From positions 1 through 64,000 of the forward strand of contig CALUPB010000009.1 of NCBI GenBank assembly GCA_944322585.1: a stretch of DNA of 64,000 bases. The letters run 5' to 3'. Source of the DNA: an uncultured Bacteroidales bacterium. GTDB taxonomy: Bacteria > Bacteroidota > Bacteroidia > Bacteroidales > UBA932. Under the pieces are notes generated by a model that saw nothing but the letters and a program-made list of their open reading frames with translations, made no database searches and had not been told where the DNA came from. Both the position numbers and the translations under genes were made by a program. Positions 1 through 5,990 of the stretch are shown in pieces. Position 1 is the stretch's first letter. Each line of letters begins with the position of its first letter.

Positions 1-342
1 AACCTTGGCTCTGTCTATGAAAGCGCTGTTGCCCAGGAACTGAAAGCACATTACGAAAAACTGTTCTACTACGACAACAAGCAGAAAGGGGAGGTTGATT
101 TTCTTGTTGATGACAGCGACACCATGAGTGTCCTGCCTATCGAGGTCAAGTCCGGAAAGGATTATACAGTTCATAGTGCATTGGACAACCTGATGTCAAT
201 TCAGGACTACCATATTGTTTCATCTATTGTTCTCTCAAACGAAAGGGAAATAAAGACGAAAGGAAATATCCTTTATCTCCCGATTTACTATGTTATGTTT
301 CTGGAGAACAAGGTGCCGGAAAAAGAGAATCTGTACTTCTAA
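1..342 (+). CDS. C-terminal part of a DUF4143 AAA ATPase (partial)
   Basis: The reading frame is open from the first base and ends at a TAA at 340-342, so only the last 113 residues are present. Motifs such as GSVYESAVAQEL, YYDNKQKGEVDFLV and LPIEVKSGKDY match the C-terminal DUF4143 region of bacterial AAA ATPases; the EVDF...PIEVKSGK arrangement is the PD-(D/E)XK-like core usual there. The N-terminal ATPase domain would lie left of the window. These proteins are common in Bacteroidetes accessory DNA and their cellular role is poorly defined. The family call is firm; the function is not. Confidence 0.85.
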   Translation, partial: NLGSVYESAVAQELKAHYEKLFYYDNKQKGEVDFLVDDSDTMSVLPIEVKSGKDYTVHSALDNLMSIQDYHIVSSIVLSNEREIKTKGNILYLPIYYVMFLENKVPEKENLYF

Positions 343-371
343 GTTTAATACATAAATGGGTAGTAGATATT

Positions 372-1012
372 TTAGAAAAGATATAATTCCTTATACCATT
401 GGAGCCATTTCTGTAATTCTGAATCATGCGTATTTACTGCGTTCAACACATCATAGTTGGTAAAAGAATTGAACATTGCATCTTCGTTAGTTAAAGCTCT
501 GTATTGATTGATAGACTTATCCAACATCGTATTCTTTGCATGATGACAGACCGAGAATGTTACTTTGTTGTATATTCCAGTCTCCTGTAAGGCAAAGGCA
601 AGCATCTGATTGCGCCAAAGTTGGTTGAGTCCATATCTGAACGGACAACCTTTAATCTCAATTGCACCTTGGAATCTGTCCAGATTCTTCTTCAAAGTAT
701 CCCAATATTTATATCCTATCGTGTGATAATGACATTTCTGCGGCTCTTTGGTTATATCCATAAGATTGCACTTAGTGCAATTATCTTTGTTCCTATCTGC
801 AGGACATCCGGGAATCAGAGGTATTATGCTGTCGGCTTCTTCGGAAAGAAGCAATGGCATGAAAAGGTTGATGCAGGCTGTTTGAGAACCAAAAAGGACA
901 ACCCTAATGAGTTGTCCTGCTTGGTAGGACAGATAATCGAATTATCGAACCCGGTCATAGATGGATTCGTAAGGGTTGTCGAGTTTTCAAAACGCTTCTT
1001 GTGATGCGGCAT
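372..1012 (-). pseudogene. PGN_0703-like putative restriction-endonuclease-type gene, frameshifted
   Basis: Two minus-strand frames join to make one protein. The first begins MPHHKKRFENSTTLTNP at 1012; the second continues from about 945 to a stop at 372 and contains DYLSYQAGQLIRVVL, GSQTACINLFMPLLL, AIEIKG and QLWRNQMLAFAL. This order fits a PD-(D/E)XK-like nuclease family often annotated PGN_0703 in Bacteroidetes. The switch lies near 941-946, where one missing base would restore a continuous reading of about 213 residues. No other defect was seen, so a recent mutation, a sequencing error or a programmed shift are all possible. The family assignment is from memory of the motifs. Confidence 0.6.
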
Positions 1013-1135
1013 GATATCCGGATTCCAAGTCGCAGTGTCATTGAACCGAGTCCCTTTTACGAAAAAGGTATCTATGCTCCGAGGTTAGATTATCCGGCTG
1101 AATTCATTTATGATTTCCGGAGGAACTTCGGTTGA
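1004..1135 (+). other. Short coding-like fragment of unknown origin
   Basis: From an ATG at 1004 to TGA at 1133 the plus strand reads 43 residues of varied composition, including SVIEPSPFYEKGIYAPRLDY. All three minus frames are broken by stops between 1020 and 1135, so the plus reading is not simply the shadow of the neighbouring pseudogene. It may be the tail of a lost gene or chance. No family recognised. Confidence 0.25.
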
Positions 1136-1357
1136 GGCTATACATAGGCTATCTCGTTGGTATGGTACAGTATACTCCCTCTCTCCACCCCGGTTTGACT
1201 CAAAAGGATAACATCTGTTATCCGTCTATTTTTGCGTGTATTGACAGAAGACGTGATACACAGACAACAGTTTGCCATGATGATTTTCTGTGTGAATTCA
1301 GATTTGCGAAAGTGCGGTACCGTCCCGATAAAATGGCTGAATTATAAGCATAAAAGC

Positions 1358-1386
1358 TTGATGTAAACAAAAAATAGTTACCTTTG
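1358..1386 (+). promoter_or_regulatory. Bacteroidetes-type promoter
   Basis: TTG at 1358-1360 and TACCTTTG at 1379-1386 are 18 bases apart and match the -33/-7 pattern of the Bacteroidetes primary sigma factor. The next convincing start codon is at 1675, so the transcript would have a leader of about 280 bases. Confidence 0.65.
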
Positions 1387-1387
1387 C

Positions 1388-1674
1388 AGTGCCTGTTTTT
1401 CAGGCAGACATATCAGCGAAAGTGTTTTCGTTTATCCTTCTATGGAAATGTGGAAGTTTTCAATGACTCAGGGATTGCGAATACACCTTGCTCGTGCATT
1501 GGTTATGTTGTATGCCCTGTTCTGGGGCTGATACTCCATATCGTGCTACGGGTGTGGAGTATTTCAGTTTATCGAGTCGGGCTCTTCCACAGCCTCCATA
1601 GAATAAACGGGATTGGCTCCACACTTTTGTCGTTTATAACCGCATCAGGGGCCAATGCACATTCTCAGTTGCTT
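1388..1674 (+). ncRNA. Long structured 5' leader or small RNA (candidate)
   Basis: The stretch between the promoter and the lipoprotein ATG lacks a convincing gene, although the lipoprotein frame stays open through it. It contains several perfect short inverted repeats: TGCCTG/CAGGCA (1390-1406), GCCC/GGGC (about 1514-1528) and ATACTCCA/TGGAGTAT (1531-1538 with 1555-1562). Such stacking suggests a folded RNA leader or a separate small RNA. No known riboswitch class is recognised. Confidence 0.4.
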
Positions 1675-2094
1675 ATGAGAAAACAAATCTTTGCAGCATT
1701 TATGCTGCTTGCCGCATCGGTGGCATTCATTTCATGTTCCAAAGATGAAAACCAAGGAACGGAATCCGGGGAAGAAGTAACATTGATTGGCACATGGACT
1801 TCTTATTGTGTCGATGAGTTCGGTGAACTTGGTGAGTTCGTTGACAGAGAGCCTAACACAAGCTATTCAGTAGTATTCACTGAAACGGAGGCTGCAATCG
1901 CTATTGGTGATATGCCTAATGTTACGGTTGAGTATGAAATCAGTGAGGATGACAATACCGTCATCACTTTCCCTTCTGTATATGTCGATTATGGAATGCA
2001 GCTGGTTGCACAGTTCAAAGATGGGGAACTTGCAATACAACAGCGTAATCAGTATTGGGATTTCAGTTATGTATATCGGTTCAAAAAACAATAG
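1675..2094 (+). CDS. Small lipoprotein of unknown function
   Basis: This 139-residue protein starts MRKQIFAAFMLLAASVAFISC, a type II signal peptide with a lipobox ending in Cys, followed by an acidic linker (SKDENQGTESGEE). The mature part begins TLIGTWTSYCVDEFGE and is β-rich, reminiscent of the lipocalin-like or 'GTW' domains common in Bacteroidetes lipoproteins. The frame is open further upstream, but the ATG at 1675 is chosen because it directly precedes the signal peptide. It is followed 32 bases later by an outer-membrane protein gene, so the two are probably cotranscribed from the promoter near 1380. Function unknown. Confidence 0.75.
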   Translation: MRKQIFAAFMLLAASVAFISCSKDENQGTESGEEVTLIGTWTSYCVDEFGELGEFVDREPNTSYSVVFTETEAAIAIGDMPNVTVEYEISEDDNTVITFPSVYVDYGMQLVAQFKDGELAIQQRNQYWDFSYVYRFKKQ

Positions 2095-2126
2095 CTCAAT
2101 TATTAACAATTAAAAATCATTTTATT

Positions 2127-2843
2127 ATGAAAAGACTTGCTTTATTGGTATTCTTCTTTATGCTTTGTGGAAGCATTATGGTCAATGCACAGGAAACAAA
2201 CGAGGTAAAGACGCAAAAAGCACAGGAGAAAGTGCAGGCAGTTCTAGAAAAAAATCAGCAGAAAGAAATGTACAAGGCGGAACTTGAAGTAGCAATGCTC
2301 GGTCTAAGGATGGGTGCCGAGTTCTCTTTAAGAAATATGGCATCCATTGGAGTCGAAGGAGCCCAAAAGTTTGGAGTGCGTTATCTTGCCGGGTACAGGT
2401 TCACCAAGAGGTGGTATGTTGGAGGAATCGTAGGAGTGGATGTAACAACTCCGTTTACAATTACAAGAAGCAACGTATATACAACTACAGGTAGCAGTGA
2501 GGTTGTTGATGGCTATAACTATTCCATGACAAGAAAGGATAAGGTTTACGTTCCTGTGATGGCTGATGTGAGATTTTATTGCAATGTAAACAGAGTCAGC
2601 ACATACCTTTACACTAATCTCGGGGCCGAGTTTTCGCACTCAACGGCAGGAATATATTTGTTCGGAGTGGGATTTGATGTGAATACAGTCAAGGCTCAGT
2701 GCCTGAATATAAGTTTAGGTATCGGTGCTGGCAGTTGGGAAACGACAGATAGCGAGTGGCTAGGCGACTTGGCAGCTAATGAAGAAGGCCTCAGATTATT
2801 TAACGGATTGGCATTTAACCTGAAACTTGGTTATTCTTTCTAG
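2127..2843 (+). CDS. Outer-membrane β-barrel protein
   Basis: The 238-residue product has a clear signal peptide (MKRLALLVFFFMLCGSIMVNAQ), a charged helical stretch at about 25-55 (VKTQKAQEKVQAVLEKNQQK), then alternating amphipathic strands to a C-terminal aromatic ending LKLGYSF, typical of outer-membrane barrels. The start at 2127 is fixed by the signal peptide. It follows the small lipoprotein and is closed by an intrinsic terminator at 2886-2917. No specific family is recognised; a small porin-like or assembly-related barrel is possible. Confidence 0.75.
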   Translation: MKRLALLVFFFMLCGSIMVNAQETNEVKTQKAQEKVQAVLEKNQQKEMYKAELEVAMLGLRMGAEFSLRNMASIGVEGAQKFGVRYLAGYRFTKRWYVGGIVGVDVTTPFTITRSNVYTTTGSSEVVDGYNYSMTRKDKVYVPVMADVRFYCNVNRVSTYLYTNLGAEFSHSTAGIYLFGVGFDVNTVKAQCLNISLGIGAGSWETTDSEWLGDLAANEEGLRLFNGLAFNLKLGYSF

Positions 2844-2885
2844 ATTGCGTTTACCAAATCATTTTGCTGAAAAATCAACTATAAG

Positions 2886-2917
2886 GAGCTGGTTCTATTA
2901 GAACCGGCTCGATTTTT
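2886..2917 (+). terminator. Intrinsic terminator
   Basis: The arms GAGCTGGTTC and GAACCGGCTC flank a five-base loop and are followed by GATTTTT. It ends the lipoprotein/barrel transcript and touches the end of the converging gene at 2916. Confidence 0.8.
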
Positions 2918-3149
2918 ATCTGTCAGGTCTTGGTTTGCCCCGGTCGCCTTTGGCAGTTATGAGGATTCCTTCCTTGATGACAACCTTCTCATTTATATAT
3001 GGATGCTCCGGTGAAAGTCCGTAATTTCTTAATGAACCGTAGCTGACCCCTATTTCTTCCCTTGTAAACTCAGAGTATATAGCTGCAAGTGAGCCGAAGT
3101 AGTAGTCCTGCCCGTTGAGGTGAAGATGTATGATTTTTCTGTCTGCCAT
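2916..3149 (-). CDS. Conserved small protein of unknown function in the integrative element
   Basis: A 77-residue basic protein (MADRKIIHLHLNGQDYYFGS at the start, RGKPRPDR at the end). The middle, EFTREEIGVSYGSLRNYGLS, could form a small helical DNA-binding unit, but no domain is recognised. It is transcribed divergently from the DUF2693 gene, and its promoter lies within a pair of palindromic repeats (3184-3239). That arrangement is typical of a small autoregulator of a mobile element. This role is inferred from position only. Confidence 0.55.
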   Translation of the reverse strand: MADRKIIHLHLNGQDYYFGSLAAIYSEFTREEIGVSYGSLRNYGLSPEHPYINEKVVIKEGILITAKGDRGKPRPDR

Positions 3150-3166
3150 ATATTCCTGTTTTTCAG

Positions 3167-3196
3167 CAAAGATATGGATTTATGGCATATATTCAA
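3167..3196 (-). promoter_or_regulatory. Promoter of the 77-residue protein gene
   Basis: On the minus strand TATCTTTG (3167-3174) and a TTG (3194-3196) are separated by 19 bases, matching the Bacteroidetes -7/-33 pattern. The -33 box lies inside the left palindromic repeat. Confidence 0.6.
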
Positions 3197-3239
3197 AATA
3201 TGTCATAAAAATACTTGCATATATTGAATATATGTCATA
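3184..3239. repeat. Paired AT-rich palindromic repeats, likely operators
   Basis: Two imperfect 24-base copies of GCATATATTnAAnATATGTC occur at about 3184-3207 and 3216-3239, 32 bases apart centre to centre (about three helical turns). Each is itself nearly palindromic. They overlap both divergent promoters, so a dimeric repressor bound here would control both genes. Confidence 0.6.
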
Positions 3240-3245
3240 TATTTG
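3215..3245 (+). promoter_or_regulatory. Promoter of the DUF2693 gene and element operon
   Basis: TTG at 3215-3217 and TATATTTG at 3238-3245 are 20 bases apart. The ATG at 3281 follows 35 bases later. The promoter overlaps the right palindromic repeat. Confidence 0.65.
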
Positions 3246-3280
3246 TACTCAGAAAACAAGGAAGTTGAACTTAAAATCAA

Positions 3281-3616
3281 ATGGTTATGGAAAAAATAGC
3301 AATCATTACAATGAAAGGAAAGGATTTGGTCAGGGCAGGCATCATAGCTGAAAGGGTGGGCAGCTCAATGGCCGCAGGTTATCTGCTTGCTCAAGGCAAT
3401 GAGCTCCGCAAGAGGATGCAGACTTCAGTTGTTGAGTTTTGGTTTTCAAAGAAGGACGGCAGCATCCGCCACGCATTCGGCACAACAATGCCGTCACTTG
3501 CCAAGGCCCACACGGTCGGAGGCGCAAAGGCAAGTATCAAGGTCATACCGTTTTTCGATGTCGAGATAGGTCAGTGGCGCAGTTGTCAGCTTCAGAGTCT
3601 TGTCAAGGTCTGCTAA
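3281..3616 (+). CDS. DUF2693 SH3-barrel-fold protein
   Basis: The 111-residue protein (109 if the second ATG at 3287 is used) carries SVVEFWFSKKDGSIRHAFGTT followed by KVIPFFDVEIGQWRSC, the signature of the DUF2693 family described as having an SH3 β-barrel fold. Such proteins are frequent in Bacteroides mobile elements and phages, usually near recombinases, and are thought to be accessory or regulatory. It is the first gene after the divergent operator region and ends just before a hairpin at 3618-3651. Confidence 0.7.
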   Translation: MVMEKIAIITMKGKDLVRAGIIAERVGSSMAAGYLLAQGNELRKRMQTSVVEFWFSKKDGSIRHAFGTTMPSLAKAHTVGGAKASIKVIPFFDVEIGQWRSCQLQSLVKVC

Positions 3617-3617
3617 T

Positions 3618-3651
3618 GTATTCAGGTGGCAGACCTGATTTTTCTGAATAC
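3618..3651 (+). terminator. Nested hairpin, terminator or recombination site
   Basis: CAGGT (3623-3627) pairs with ACCTG (3633-3637) and is followed by ATTTTT, giving a short terminator. A larger perfect repeat, GTATTCAG/CTGAATAC (3618-3625 and 3644-3651), overlaps it and would exclude it. It lies directly upstream of a resolvase gene, so a recombination-site role is also possible. Confidence 0.5.
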
Positions 3652-3705
3652 GGATTGCTGGATCTAGCGTGAGGATTTAATACAAAGATTTAATTGACTA
3701 CGACA

Positions 3706-4344
3706 ATGGGTACGGCTATAATTTATGCGAGGGTATCATCATCCGGAGCACAGGAAGGACGGCAGAGCACCGAAAGGCAGGTGAAAGCCCTGAAAGAGTA
3801 TGCAGACATCAACGGGTATGAGGTCGAGAAAGTCATCGAAGAACATATCAGTGGAGGCAAGCGTAATTCGGAGAGAGCCGGACTTATGGAGTGCCTGTCT
3901 TTCGCGAAGGAGCGGCAGACTGACATCATCCTGTTTTCTGAGCTGTCAAGGTGCGGACGGCAGATATGGGAGGTGCTAGAAACTATAAAATTTTGTGTGG
4001 ATAACCGCATCAACGTATTCTTTCAAAAGGAGGGTCTGACGCTCTTTGACGGTGACAAGGTAAACGGCATTATGGCCATCTATATTTCTTGTCTGTCGTT
4101 CTGTGCTGAGAAGGAAAGAGAAAATATCGCCTTCAGACTATCCCAAGGGCGTGAGTTGGCGAAACAGAAAGGAGTGAGGATGGGGAGAAAACCGGGCAGT
4201 ATAAAGACCATGGCCACATTAGAAGCTGAATACGCCAATGTCATCAAGTCACTCCGGCGTGGGCAATCTGTCAGGAATACGGCTAAACTCTGCGATGTGT
4301 CACCCTCAACGGTGCAAAGAATCAAAAAGACATTCGGGTTGTAG
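3706..4344 (+). CDS. Small serine recombinase (resolvase/invertase)
   Basis: The 212-residue protein starts MGTAIIYARVSSSGAQEGRQ, containing the Y-A-R-V-S-S motif with the catalytic serine, then the conserved ADINGYEV, ILFSELSRCGR and helix E regions. The end (RRGQSVRNTAKLCDVSPSTV) is a Hin-like helix-turn-helix. Length and layout are those of resolvases/invertases rather than large integrases. The ATG at 3706 is preferred over an upstream TTG at 3694 because it starts just before the conserved β-strand. It may resolve or invert element DNA or control copy state; no inversion site is proven. Confidence 0.9.
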   Translation: MGTAIIYARVSSSGAQEGRQSTERQVKALKEYADINGYEVEKVIEEHISGGKRNSERAGLMECLSFAKERQTDIILFSELSRCGRQIWEVLETIKFCVDNRINVFFQKEGLTLFDGDKVNGIMAIYISCLSFCAEKERENIAFRLSQGRELAKQKGVRMGRKPGSIKTMATLEAEYANVIKSLRRGQSVRNTAKLCDVSPSTVQRIKKTFGL

Positions 4345-4418
4345 AAATCACTTTACTTTCTGTACTACACTTACCTATTATATTAAAGGAGCAGGCACAG
4401 TAAAGCCTGAATTATTAT

Positions 4419-4658
4419 ATGGGATATAAAAGAAAGTACAGGGAATTAAGTGATGAAGCCAGGCGAAAAATTTCGAAGGCAAACAAGGGCAAGCCAAAGT
4501 CAGAGGCACACAGGAGGCGCATAAGTCAGGCAATGAAGGACTATTGGGCACGGATACCTAGCAGAAAAGACAATTCTACTTCTTGTCAAGGGAAAGGCGG
4601 TTGTCAAGGGAAAGGCGGTTACATAAATGATGCAGACAACGGACAGGGACAATGCTGA
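4419..4658 (+). CDS. NUMOD3-like small basic DNA-binding protein
   Basis: The 79-residue product is very basic and contains ELSDEARRKISKANKGKPKS and RRRISQAMKDYW, resembling the NUMOD3 nuclease-associated DNA-binding motif. The remainder is a glycine/lysine tail made by an 18-base tandem duplication (SCQGKGG-CQGKGG). Its stop overlaps the next start by seven bases, so translation is likely coupled to the Rep-like gene. It may be a DNA-binding accessory factor or a remnant of a homing-type protein. Confidence 0.55.
   Translation: MGYKRKYRELSDEARRKISKANKGKPKSEAHRRRISQAMKDYWARIPSRKDNSTSCQGKGGCQGKGGYINDADNGQGQC
4583..4618 (+). repeat. 18-bp perfect tandem duplication in the NUMOD3-like gene
   Basis: TTGTCAAGGGAAAGGCGG occurs twice head to tail (4583-4600 and 4601-4618). 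It keeps the frame and adds six residues (CQGKGG) to the protein tail. Confidence 0.95.
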
Positions 4659-5593
4659 CATTTGACCGTTTGAAGATAATATCCCCGATACCATCCATTA
4701 AGGAGACAGACGAAGCGGCTTTCGAAAAGATAGTCAAGGATGGTGAACCCGTGGCTCTGCTATATAAGCAAGACATACCGTACAAGCTGAGGTTGAAGAT
4801 AGATTACGGGAGAGGGGAAGTGTCGACCGAATTCTCCGGGAAGGTGTTGGGGCATAACTATCCTCAGCTTATATCTCAGGACAATATAAGAGAGTGCTTC
4901 AGGAGTATAGAGCATCTAGGATTCTGTGTTTTCGATGTAGATGTGGTTATGGATTCGGCTGTCGTGTCGTGTGACATAGCAAGGGATATCCAGTGCGATG
5001 ATATCAAAGGGTTGACCTCGTACATGCAAAGCCATATAGCCAATTACAGCAAGTATAACTCCCGGTTGCTGAAAAACGGCAATTTCATCCTGACCAACAA
5101 TGTAACCACAAAGGATATAATAAAACGTCTGACAGTGTATGACAAGGCAAAGGAAATGCGACTGGGGAAGAACCACAGATTCGTACATGACAACGGCATC
5201 GAGGGGGCTTTTGACGGGAAGTGCAGATTTGAGCTGAACCTGCGAAGTCTGAAAATGATAAGGACAGCCCTGAACATACCTTGCACCGACCTCAATATGG
5301 TGCTTTCCTCTACGGCGACCCCTATAGCTGACTTCTTGCAGGAGGCAGTCTTGACAGGCCATGGCGAAAGGCATTTCAGTAGTATGAAAGCCTATATGTA
5401 CTCACTTGTCCTCAATGACTGTAACGGGGATATGGAGCAGGTTGAGGCTAAGGTCAGGAGCATCTTGCCGAAAAGGGGCACAAGCATAAAACGGGCGATG
5501 CGACCTATAAGGGAACTTTATGACACTTTAACATATAGTGGTGATAACAATGGTGGAATATATGCCAAGGCTTTGAAAATCTTAAAAACATAA
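4652..5593 (+). CDS. Filamentous-phage/plasmid type replication initiator (gpII/X-like)
   Basis: A 313-residue protein resembling the phage replication protein family of filamentous phages and small plasmids (CRI/gene II-X). Supporting features are the repeated β-strands near YKLRLKIDYGRGEVSTEFSG, LGFCVFDVDVVMDSAVVSCD with IARDIQ, and the characteristic late motif RLTVYDKAKEMR followed by FELNLRS. Such proteins nick DNA for rolling-circle replication. Its place between recombinases suggests that the element replicates as a circle after excision. No coat or Zot-like assembly gene is visible, so this is not a complete inovirus. The assignment is by motif style. Confidence 0.6.
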   Translation: MLTFDRLKIISPIPSIKETDEAAFEKIVKDGEPVALLYKQDIPYKLRLKIDYGRGEVSTEFSGKVLGHNYPQLISQDNIRECFRSIEHLGFCVFDVDVVMDSAVVSCDIARDIQCDDIKGLTSYMQSHIANYSKYNSRLLKNGNFILTNNVTTKDIIKRLTVYDKAKEMRLGKNHRFVHDNGIEGAFDGKCRFELNLRSLKMIRTALNIPCTDLNMVLSSTATPIADFLQEAVLTGHGERHFSSMKAYMYSLVLNDCNGDMEQVEAKVRSILPKRGTSIKRAMRPIRELYDTLTYSGDNNGGIYAKALKILKT

Positions 5594-5598
5594 CGGTG

Positions 5599-5630
5599 TT
5601 TGGGAATTCAAAATCAAATCCATATATTTG
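5599..5630 (+). promoter_or_regulatory. Promoter upstream of the large recombinase
   Basis: TTTG at 5599-5602 and TATATTTG at 5623-5630 are separated by 20 bases, a close match to the Bacteroidetes pattern. The transcript would cover the 5640-5982 stretch, which otherwise holds only the small ORF described next. Confidence 0.65.
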
Positions 5631-5822
5631 CATTGAGGGCAATGCCTTCCTCCGGAGTTGAGTCGGCTTCGGATTTTAATAAGCCTGTTCAGGCAATTGC
5701 AAAACTTTCTATTATCATGTTAATCATACATGGCAGAGGATGCACAATGCAAGCCTCCACCGGATTGTCCGGTATCAATAAGCGGTCACAGCGGCAGAGT
5801 GGCGAAAACCCCGTAGTCAGCA

Positions 5823-5990
5823 GTGTACACCGCAACAGACATTACAGATGAGCACAGGACTGAATTCGCCAAACTGAACATAACAGATGTCGGGGATATG
5901 CTCACAATCCTCAACGGACTTGACTACATGGCTGAAATAGGCTACGTAGCATACATTAATAATAGGATAAACCAATCAACCAATGATTAA
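5823..5990 (+). CDS. Small ORF overlapping the recombinase start
   Basis: The frame reads VYTATDITDEHRTEFAKLNI and ends GYVAYINNRINQSTND at a TAA (5988-5990). It overlaps the recombinase ATG by eight bases in ATGATTAA, an arrangement usual for translational coupling. A GTG at 5823 is the most upstream plausible start after an in-frame TAG at 5814-5816. The same frame is open back to an ATG at 5730, so either that longer gene is interrupted by an amber codon or only the 55-residue part is made. No family recognised; acidic and helical in character. Confidence 0.45.
   Translation: MYTATDITDEHRTEFAKLNITDVGDMLTILNGLDYMAEIGYVAYINNRINQSTND

Noticed and set aside
1384-1674. Upstream extension of the small lipoprotein gene
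   Set aside because: The frame is open, but the added 97 residues lack protein character. The lipoprotein signal peptide fixes the start at 1675, and the DNA is better explained as a structured leader.
4583-4618. Tandem 18-bp repeat as an iteron-type replication origin
   Set aside because: Only two copies, within a coding sequence and in frame. A simple duplication explains it better, although it lies just before the Rep-like gene.
5600-5851. An 83-codon plus-strand frame between the Rep-like and recombinase genes
   Set aside because: It overlaps the promoter at 5599-5630, has no conserved features and lies in another frame from the coupled small ORF.
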